Shown piece by piece: positions 37,227 to 44,090 of a stretch of 44,090 bases of DNA. The translations under genes were made by a program, and so were the position numbers. Position 1 is the stretch's first letter. Each line of letters starts with the position of its first letter. The notes beneath the pieces were generated by a model. The model was given only the letters and a program-made list of their open reading frames with translations. It had not been told where the DNA came from and searched no databases. The stretch is from Patescibacteria group bacterium. GTDB lineage: Bacteria; Patescibacteriota; Minisyncoccia; UBA6257; HR35. The stretch is taken from positions 1 to 44,090 of the forward strand of contig JAUQQM010000001.1 of NCBI GenBank assembly GCA_030549895.1, written 5' to 3'.

Positions 37227-37810
37227 GTTTTACCTTCAATAAGTTTCATTAAATTTTTAATTGAATCTATTTTATTGACATAGAACTCATTTGGATTGTA
37301 ACAATTGTAAATAAAATTTAAAAGTTCATCACCCTCTAAAATTGTCGGATTACCTCCCATTGAAGATAAAAACCTCAAAACTAAATCTGCTCTTTGAAAA
37401 AGGGTATCGAGAACTTCTTTTTCGCTTCTTAACTTTTCTTTCTGAACAGAAACTACTGCAAAAAACATCCTTTTCATTACAAGAGACTCCCCTGCTAAAC
37501 TTTCTATAAAACTTATATAATCCTCCAACTGTAACTCTAAGAGAGTATTTTTTTGTTTACCCTTAAAAGATAAAAGATAATTTATATAACTATCTAACTT
37601 AGCGTACCTTGTCATTACTAAAAATTGAAGAGGAAAATCTAAACTATTAAGAAAACTTTTAAACTGATCAATAATAACTGCTTTTGATTCTTCATCCATT
37701 AGAAAAAACTGAATTCCTTCGATAGAAATTATCAAGCAGTAAGTATCATCATCTAAAACAAAAAAACTGTTTTCTACTTTTTTTATTTTTACTAAATCTC
37801 TGGTGTTCAT
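37223..37810 (-). CDS. TraC/VirB4 N-terminal-like small protein
   Basis: 195-aa ORF between PrgI and VirB4-like genes, ATGA overlap with VirB4; DDDTYCLIISIEGIQFFLMDEESKAVIIDQFKSFLNSLDFPLQFLVMTR resembles the VirB4 N-terminal module. Confidence 0.65.
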   Translation of the reverse strand: MNTRDLVKIKKVENSFFVLDDDTYCLIISIEGIQFFLMDEESKAVIIDQFKSFLNSLDFPLQFLVMTRYAKLDSYINYLLSFKGKQKNTLLELQLEDYISFIESLAGESLVMKRMFFAVVSVQKEKLRSEKEVLDTLFQRADLVLRFLSSMGGNPTILEGDELLNFIYNCYNPNEFYVNKIDSIKNLMKLIEGKT

Positions 37811-38232
37811 TTTCTTGGTAAAAATCTATAAGGATTAGTTGAAGGTATTTCCTTTTTTTGCTCAAATTTAGGTAATTCTTTCTTTTTTGGCTCCTTTTTT
37901 TCTTCCTTAAATTTTATTTCAGGAATTCTTATTTCTTTTTTAACTGTTTTTCTCACTGGTTGCCAGGTACCAGATCTCATAAATAAAATATTACTTAAAA
38001 CTTCTGGAAATATTTTATAAAATGGTTGATTATTTATTCTCACAAAGATAACAGCAGTAATTATGCCAAAAGTAAGAAAGCTAAAAACTAAAAAGAAAAA
38101 AAAATTAAAAAGCTGATAGTAGGCTATCGAAAGAAAAATGCCTATAGCATAAATAAAAAGTTGCTTAAAAGTAAAAAGTCCTAAAATCTTTCCTTCTTCT
38201 TTTAAAAATTGAGGTACTTTTTCTTGCTCCAT
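37807..38232 (-). CDS. PrgI/VirB3-like membrane protein
   Basis: EQEKVPQFLKEEGKILGLFTFKQLFIYAIGIFLSIAYYQLF..., directly upstream of the VirB4 genes. Confidence 0.8.
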   Translation of the reverse strand: MEQEKVPQFLKEEGKILGLFTFKQLFIYAIGIFLSIAYYQLFNFFFFLVFSFLTFGIITAVIFVRINNQPFYKIFPEVLSNILFMRSGTWQPVRKTVKKEIRIPEIKFKEEKKEPKKKELPKFEQKKEIPSTNPYRFLPRK

Positions 38233-38235
38233 AAT

Positions 38236-38856
38236 TTAAATATTTGCAAGATTCTTTTTATCCTCCTCTTTTTTTTCTTCAACAATTTCAATCTTTTGTG
38301 GCTCCTTTTTAACTTCTTCCTTAATCTTATCCCAGTCTATTTCTTTTGGAAAGGAAAATTCAACTTCATATTCTTTTTTAGGAGGAGTTTCTTCTTTTAG
38401 ATTTATTACAGGTTCAATTTTTTCTTCATGTTTTTCTTGAACTACTTCTTTTAATTTTTCTGTTAATTCTTCTAGTCCCTCAGAAATTTCTTCTTCTAAA
38501 AGTTTATCTTTATTTTCCCAAAGTTCCAAAACTTCATTATAAATAGGACCGAGAACTTCTTCCCAATATCTTTTAGAAAGAATTCTTGGAAGCTCTCCAG
38601 TTATAAAAAGATAGTTTTTAAAAAGATCTGTAAGCTCATCTATATTTGAGGGTTGTTTTAGTCCTGAAATTATAAGATCTGAAATATTTAAAAATTCAAT
38701 CATTCTTTCTTCATCCTTTTCAAAAAACTCTTGAGCTAATTTAATAGCTTTACTTTCAATAATCCCATTATTGATAAGTTCTTTAATTTTAAGCTCACTT
38801 TTCTTAGCCTCACTTAATATTCTTAAAGCTTTTTTTAGTTCTTCGTATGTTACCAT
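38236..38856 (-). CDS. Hypothetical protein (206 aa) of the T4SS-like operon
   Basis: Helical, charged; leaderless-type promoter upstream. Confidence 0.6.
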   Translation of the reverse strand: MVTYEELKKALRILSEAKKSELKIKELINNGIIESKAIKLAQEFFEKDEERMIEFLNISDLIISGLKQPSNIDELTDLFKNYLFITGELPRILSKRYWEEVLGPIYNEVLELWENKDKLLEEEISEGLEELTEKLKEVVQEKHEEKIEPVINLKEETPPKKEYEVEFSFPKEIDWDKIKEEVKKEPQKIEIVEEKKEEDKKNLANI

Positions 38857-38862
38857 AAATTA

Positions 38863-38871
38863 ATTATAACA
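38863..38871 (-). promoter_or_regulatory. Extended -10 TGTTATAAT, 6 nt before the ATG at 38856
   Basis: Motif on the minus strand inside the T4SS-like operon. Confidence 0.5.
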
Positions 38872-38881
38872 GTTTAATTAT

Positions 38882-40966
38882 TTAAACCATCCCAAGTTTT
38901 TGTAGGAGGCGATAAAAGTAAGAGGGGCGAATTTTATCTAATTCGTAATTATCCGCTAGATCCTTCTTGAATTGATCAAAAGTACCTATGCTTTGTAGTT
39001 TATTTTTAATATCAGAAAGACTTCCTTCAATTATATTTTGTACATCCGAAGGAGTAATTCCATAACTAAGCATATTTCTAAGTAAAAATCCTTTAACTAC
39101 ATTTTCTATAGCTCTATCGTCCATTAATTTCTTAATTTCTGAAGTAGAAAGATCACTTGCTGTCTGAAGGAAAACACTAATTGCCTCATAAATGTTTCCA
39201 GTAAATCCTTGTCTTACAAGATTTGAAATAATTTCATCTGTAGATCTTGTTAAAATATCTGGGTTCTCAATGATCATTCTTCGAAGCTTATTTTCAATTT
39301 CTTTTAATACATCTGATTTTGTAAGATCCTCGCTACCGCCGCCTACTTTGAAAAATACCCCCTCTGGTTTTCCTCTTAACCCCAATTCTACTTTACCTGT
39401 GTAACTTTCTACTATGTTTACAAAATCTTTATATAAATCTTTATATTTTGGATCTAGAGTGCTAGCGATACTTTTTCGTAACGCCTCATTTTTTTCTAGT
39501 AATTCTTTCCAGTACATTAAACCATCAAATTCTCCTTTTCCTGTCTCTTTTTTGATTAATTCCATAATATTTTTAAGAGCATCTTCTTTCTCTTTTTTAG
39601 TTTTAGCCTCTGTATATAGACGATGAGTAGCTTCTCTTTTAGATTGTCGATTTTTTCTAATTCTTTCATAGTTATCAATAATGGGTCTTGTTAATCCAGT
39701 AAAAGCTTTTGTAAGAAAATTTTCTTTACCAAGTTTAGCTTCTAACTTTTTCTGCATATTTTCTACTTTCCCTCCCAAAAGTCTTCCTGAAAGATATCCA
39801 CCTAAACCCCCAATTAATCTTTGCTTAAGTAATTTATCAACAAAAAAATCAGAAACTTTTTTTCCTACCGCGACTGCACCTGAAGAAACGTTATTTGCAA
39901 AAAGAAAAGTTAAAAAGAACATCACTACAATAAATAAATTTTGAAGAGCAAAAAAAGGAGAAGTAATCTCTATTCTAACATCACTAAAACCACAAACATT
40001 AGTTTCTCCTAAACATCCAAGAGTTTCGGCTGTAAGAAGGGTAAGATAAACAAAAAATAAAACTAACGGTGGATAAATTGCCCATCTTATAAGCTCATTA
40101 AGCCATTTCTTAAAGTAACTTTGAGTAAAACTAAGGACAAGTAAAGAAAAAGCAAGCGGAGAAAGAATAATCAAAAATATAAACATTCCCACTCTCAATA
40201 AAAGTATAAGAGAAAGGGCAACTAAAATTGTTAAAAGTGCACTACCAAAAACAAAAAGAAGAATTAGATTCAAAACTCCATTCATCATAATAGAAAGAGC
40301 GCTTTCCTTTTCTATATTTTGTTGATATCTCCAAAAGTAATCATGAAGATTTTTTATAACTTGGGCAACTTTTTCATCTCCACCATAAATCTTTTGATAC
40401 GATTCGCTAAGAACCGCAATAGTACCCTGAACAGTAGCATTTTCAATATTAGAAAAGGCTATTTTCGAAAAAGTATCTAAAGCACCTGAAAATGAGATCG
40501 CATTAAGTCCGTTTTTGATTAAATAAATAAAATAATTAGAAAGGTCGTAAACAGCTCCTGTAAAAAGCATACTATAGTTTATTAAAAGAGCTACAACTAT
40601 AAGCTTGAAAAAGCTTTTTTTAGCATCAAATTTTTCTATATCTAAAATAAAACCAAAAGCAATAAGTAAAAGAGAAAAAATAATCACTAAATTACTAACA
40701 TCTCTCATTATTGTCCAAGGAATAGTTGCAGCTTGTTTTACATTTATTATCTCAGGATTTAAAGTAATATCTAAAACTAAGCCAAAAATTGTCAAGAAAA
40801 ACCAAATAATAAACCTGAAAATATAAATAAAAACCATCAAAACACCCTTAATTGCAAAATAGGTGATATCTTCAATTATCGTAGCACTAGCTATTTTAGG
40901 TAAAATTAAAGAGAAAATAATGATACCTGGAATTAAAAAATATTTTTTGTTTAACAATTTATTCAT
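38882..40966 (-). CDS. VirB6/TrbL-like polytopic membrane protein
   Basis: Signal-like N-terminus, about 8 hydrophobic segments, long cytoplasmic helical tail; position in VirB4/PrgI operon. Confidence 0.75.
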   Translation of the reverse strand: MNKLLNKKYFLIPGIIIFSLILPKIASATIIEDITYFAIKGVLMVFIYIFRFIIWFFLTIFGLVLDITLNPEIINVKQAATIPWTIMRDVSNLVIIFSLLLIAFGFILDIEKFDAKKSFFKLIVVALLINYSMLFTGAVYDLSNYFIYLIKNGLNAISFSGALDTFSKIAFSNIENATVQGTIAVLSESYQKIYGGDEKVAQVIKNLHDYFWRYQQNIEKESALSIMMNGVLNLILLFVFGSALLTILVALSLILLLRVGMFIFLIILSPLAFSLLVLSFTQSYFKKWLNELIRWAIYPPLVLFFVYLTLLTAETLGCLGETNVCGFSDVRIEITSPFFALQNLFIVVMFFLTFLFANNVSSGAVAVGKKVSDFFVDKLLKQRLIGGLGGYLSGRLLGGKVENMQKKLEAKLGKENFLTKAFTGLTRPIIDNYERIRKNRQSKREATHRLYTEAKTKKEKEDALKNIMELIKKETGKGEFDGLMYWKELLEKNEALRKSIASTLDPKYKDLYKDFVNIVESYTGKVELGLRGKPEGVFFKVGGGSEDLTKSDVLKEIENKLRRMIIENPDILTRSTDEIISNLVRQGFTGNIYEAISVFLQTASDLSTSEIKKLMDDRAIENVVKGFLLRNMLSYGITPSDVQNIIEGSLSDIKNKLQSIGTFDQFKKDLADNYELDKIRPSYFYRLLQKLGMV

Positions 40967-40972
40967 AAATAA

Positions 40973-43045
40973 TTAATATGGATCTTTACATCCTTGGGAA
41001 AGTGTACTACTTGCCTTAGATATATAGGCAAGAAGCCTATCATAAGCATAAGTAAGAAACTTATTTTTATATTCACTTTTGAATTTATTGTTATTGTCTA
41101 ATTTAGTTTTAATATCAGACAAAATAGACTTTGAAGAATTTACAAAATCTATAACTTTATTCCATTTATCTTTGGCATTTTGATATTGCGAATCAGAACC
41201 GCATTGATTATTAACTGTATTTTCCAAATTTTGAATTTCATTACTCAATCTTCCAACTAGACCATCATCCCACCTTAAACTATCTTTTAAGTTTACATAG
41301 CTACTTTGATTTTCGCAACTTAAAGATGAAACAATATTACTGTTAGTATTTATTAAATCATTAACTATATCATTTAACTTGCTAATACTTGATGAAAGTT
41401 CATCTATACTTTTTTCGCTATCCATATTAATATTGTATATTTCTTCATAGGTTGTAGAAGCTTTATCAAATAGTTTAACTGTATATTCTGCTACCTCATC
41501 AATTCTTTGACTGTCTTTGTTGATATCAAAATAAATATTACTGCCATTAATTAAATTATTAGCATAACCACCTATTAAGCACATTTTAGCCATGTAAAAC
41601 ACATTATCAATCTGACTCAAATCAACGCTTAAAGTAAGATTAAACTTACTTTGAAGAGTTGAGTTTATGTTAGCAACTAAGGAATTAACATTTTGATAAT
41701 CACCATAAGTATTTATAACTCCTTCGATTAATCTCTCAGAAAGAGAAGCTAAACTATCAGCAAGATTTTTTTTGGCCTCAGAAGCTGCTTGAGCGATATA
41801 AACTTGTGAAGCTTCGGTAAAAGCTGCACCCCGCAGATTCCTTTTAAGCCCTTCTTTGATATAGACTGAAAGTGCATTATTACTTAAAATAATAAACCAC
41901 ATAGAAAGAAGAGCTTTTAAATCTGAAAGAGATTGAATATTTTGAGCTTTTTGAAAGATATTCTCAATAGGAGCTTTAAATCCAAAAACCATTAATTCTT
42001 TGGTTAAACTTGCTGGATGAGAAATTTCTTTTTCGATACAAACACCTGTTGCTGGATCAACTCTTTTACAAACTTGAGCTGAAATGAAACCCTCAGAAGT
42101 AAGAAGATTCATTTCTTGGACTGCTCTTAATTGAATTCTTTCTTTTTGTTCTAAAAGTAAGTTATAGCGCCAGGCAGGATCCTGAAGAGCAAGTCTATTA
42201 ATTCTTACTTCTAGATGCTTCCATGGATTATCGAATTGCTGAGCAAGCTCTCGGTTAAAGTCTTTTATATTATTGTAAATATCAGTAAGTCGACATCTGA
42301 AACTTCCTATAGATGGTGGTGGCTGAATTGTATAAAGATTCAAAAGAAATTTAAAATCATCTATTTGAGCACCACTACAGAGAAGTTTACCTAATCCATA
42401 AGGATTATATTCATAAATAAATTCTCCAAAAGCTTGATTAAAAGCAGACTGAGTAAGGGCTCTATAACTGTAAACAAAAAGAGGATCACCTTTAAAACCA
42501 GCATTTATCCAATTTAAAAGACTAAAACCGATTTCGTTTATTAAAGAAGCAAAATAAAAGGCTAAAGTTTTATTGACGCATTCAGTAAAAGCTTTTTCAA
42601 TTTTCTCAGCAAAAATTTTTTCATCAAAATTTACAACTTCAACATATTGAGGTATTGAAGTTTTTGAAAAAAAGTCTGAAAGAGCATCACCTACAAAAGG
42701 AACTAATTTAAGAAGAGAAGCTGCCCCTTGCATAATAGCCCTTCCTACAGTCATTCTTGCTAAAGTTGAAAAGAAACCCTTAACTTTATATAAAGCTTTT
42801 CCCAGTTCTGATTTAAGATAATTAACGGCTGCATCAATTAAAGCTTGACCCACACCAACAGCCCCACAAATTCCAATTATCTTTGCTGAGTCAACAGCTA
42901 TTCTCTCGCCCATATCTTTTACAATTTCTCCCCAGTCAATATCTGTTTTCTCATCATACATTCTTATAGGTTGAGCAAAAGTAATATTGACAAAAATGAT
43001 ATTGACTAGCAAAAATATTGAAATTATTTTTTTAAACTTTTTCAT
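40973..43045 (-). CDS. Large secreted protein (690 aa) of the T4SS-like operon
   Basis: Signal peptide MKKFKKIISIFLLVNIIFVNITFAQ; helical domain; several Cys near C-terminus. Confidence 0.7.
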   Translation of the reverse strand: MKKFKKIISIFLLVNIIFVNITFAQPIRMYDEKTDIDWGEIVKDMGERIAVDSAKIIGICGAVGVGQALIDAAVNYLKSELGKALYKVKGFFSTLARMTVGRAIMQGAASLLKLVPFVGDALSDFFSKTSIPQYVEVVNFDEKIFAEKIEKAFTECVNKTLAFYFASLINEIGFSLLNWINAGFKGDPLFVYSYRALTQSAFNQAFGEFIYEYNPYGLGKLLCSGAQIDDFKFLLNLYTIQPPPSIGSFRCRLTDIYNNIKDFNRELAQQFDNPWKHLEVRINRLALQDPAWRYNLLLEQKERIQLRAVQEMNLLTSEGFISAQVCKRVDPATGVCIEKEISHPASLTKELMVFGFKAPIENIFQKAQNIQSLSDLKALLSMWFIILSNNALSVYIKEGLKRNLRGAAFTEASQVYIAQAASEAKKNLADSLASLSERLIEGVINTYGDYQNVNSLVANINSTLQSKFNLTLSVDLSQIDNVFYMAKMCLIGGYANNLINGSNIYFDINKDSQRIDEVAEYTVKLFDKASTTYEEIYNINMDSEKSIDELSSSISKLNDIVNDLINTNSNIVSSLSCENQSSYVNLKDSLRWDDGLVGRLSNEIQNLENTVNNQCGSDSQYQNAKDKWNKVIDFVNSSKSILSDIKTKLDNNNKFKSEYKNKFLTYAYDRLLAYISKASSTLSQGCKDPY

Positions 43046-43776
43046 TGGCTAAAAATTTCTTTTATTAAATTTTCATTAATATTTTTTAAAAAATATAAAC
43101 CAGCTATCAATTTAAAAGGATCATCAGTGCTATAGATATATTTTAGACCGTTTTTGACAATAATAATTCTTTGAAGAATATTAAGATGTTCTTCTTTTAA
43201 TTCTTGAGGAACAGGTTGCTTTGCAAATCTTTCAAATAAAACTTCAAATTCTACTATCTCTTCTTGTACTTTTTGAGGATCTTCTTTTGTTTTTATATCT
43301 TCTAATTTTTTAACAAGACTTTCGAATGATAAAAAATAATTCTCTAAATTCTTTTCGCTAGTTGGTTCTATTTTAAGACTAGAGACTAACCTAAAGTATT
43401 CTTCCCTTAAATCTTCTATAACGTAATTAGCTAAATCATAGCCTATTTCCTTTGAAAATTCATTAATCTTTTCTGGTCTAAAATATTGAGGATTTATATT
43501 TACTTTGTTATTTTCTAAATCAAGATTTACAATTGAACTAAGAAAATAACTTTTTATTTTCTCATTTAATTTTTTTGTTAAATTCTCTTGAGTTATTCGC
43601 TTGTAGCTTTTTTCTGGTTCTTTAGGTTTTATAAAATTTTGGCTACTTTCAAAAGAAATTTCTATTTTTGTTTTAGGGAAAAATACATAATAACCAAATA
43701 GTATCAAAACAAGAGCAATAGTTAGATAAAAAATATTTTTTTTAATAAATCCCCAAGTTTTAAAAAATATTCTCAT
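43042..43776 (-). CDS. Single-TM protein (first gene of the T4SS-like operon)
   Basis: MRIFFKTWGFIKKNIFYLTIALVLILFGYYVFFPK; ATG at 43776 preferred over the TTG at 43782, which falls in the promoter spacer. Confidence 0.7.
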   Translation of the reverse strand: MRIFFKTWGFIKKNIFYLTIALVLILFGYYVFFPKTKIEISFESSQNFIKPKEPEKSYKRITQENLTKKLNEKIKSYFLSSIVNLDLENNKVNINPQYFRPEKINEFSKEIGYDLANYVIEDLREEYFRLVSSLKIEPTSEKNLENYFLSFESLVKKLEDIKTKEDPQKVQEEIVEFEVLFERFAKQPVPQELKEEHLNILQRIIIVKNGLKYIYSTDDPFKLIAGLYFLKNINENLIKEIFSQ

Positions 43777-43782
43777 TAACAA

Positions 43783-43791
43783 ATTATAACA
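43783..43791 (-). promoter_or_regulatory. Extended -10 TGTTATAAT for the T4SS-like operon
   Basis: 6 nt before the ATG at 43776. Confidence 0.6.
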
Positions 43792-43796
43792 CTAGG

Positions 43797-43868
43797 AGCC
43801 CGTGGTCGGACTTGAACCGACAACCTACCGCTTACGAAGCGGTTGCTCTCCCCTTGAGCTACACGGGC
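43797..43868 (-). tRNA. tRNA-Thr (CGU)
   Basis: Acceptor GCCCGTG/CACGGGC, anticodon loop TTCGTAA (CGT), U73. Confidence 0.92.
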
Positions 43869-44037
43869 TTTTCAAATTATAAACTAGTTAAAAGGTCTAG
43901 TCAAAAGATAATTTTATATTAGAATACAAAAATTAATAAAAGTCAATAGCAATTTCTATACTATACAACAAAAACAAAAAATAGTCAATTATTTTAGGCA
44001 ATCTTATAGAAAAACAATTAAACCTTGTTAACCTAAA

Positions 44038-44053
44038 TGTTCCTCAAGAAACA
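44038..44053. promoter_or_regulatory. Degenerate parS-like site TGTTCCTCAAGAAACA
   Basis: 14 of 16 positions identical to the second site at 44073-44088. Confidence 0.55.
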
Positions 44054-44070
44054 TTAAATTTATCTCAGGA

Positions 44071-44090
44071 AGTGTTTCTCGAGAAACACT
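44071..44090. promoter_or_regulatory. parS-like perfect palindrome AGTGTTTCTCGAGAAACACT
   Basis: Core TGTTTCTCGAGAAACA matches the ParB parS consensus TGTTTCACGTGAAACA except the two symmetric central positions. Confidence 0.75.

Noticed and set aside
38209-38400. 63-aa plus-strand ORF and similar short plus-strand ORFs at 35229, 39192, 39414, 39681 and 40605
   Set aside because: All antisense to convincing T4SS-like CDSs with no supporting signals.
43869-44037. AT-rich noncoding stretch as a complete replication origin
   Set aside because: No DnaA box (TTATNCACA) seen here; only the parS-like sites support origin proximity, so oriC is not called.
1-44090. UGA recoding as seen in some CPR lineages
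   Set aside because: TGA is used as a stop at conserved gene ends (for example the AAA+ gene at 9073 and tsf at 21408), and the proteins read normally.
1-44090. CRISPR array, prophage or insertion sequence
   Set aside because: No spaced direct repeats, transposase, integrase or phage structural genes were found.

Overview
A 44 kb, very AT-rich, densely coded bacterial chromosomal window. The reduced gene set, short ribosomal proteins and factors, PG-binding surface protein, and VirB4/PrgI/VirB6-like locus suggest a Patescibacteria/CPR lineage (inference, not tested). Recognisable content: a truncated type IV prepilin with a LamG-like domain at the left edge; M23 peptidase; DegP/HtrA; GatA; tRNA-Ala, -Val, -Trp, -Pro, -Ser and -Thr; an EndoQ-like PHP protein; a membrane-tethered divergent Clp-like AAA+ protein; MiaA; a lytic transglycosylase; short bL25; a PfkB kinase between two orphan proteins; a 1093-aa surface-layer-like protein; an O-antigen-ligase-like protein; a relocated rpsB-tsf-orf-rplP-rpmC-rpsQ cluster; bL31; an RF1 lacking domain 1; RecA, a RodZ-like HTH protein, FtsK and SmpB; split ComEC; RnpA and YidC; and a ~12 kb minimal type IV secretion-like operon (31435-43776). 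The last includes a VirB2-like pilin segment fused to a probable M15-type peptidase. The strongest non-coding signals are a pair of parS-like palindromes at the right edge, a recurrent extended -10 motif (TGnTATAAT) placed 5-8 nt before start codons (probable leaderless transcription), a 16-bp perfect inverted repeat upstream of recA, and a hairpin leader before an M23 gene with no canonical start codon. All assignments come from reading the sequence; no database search was run.
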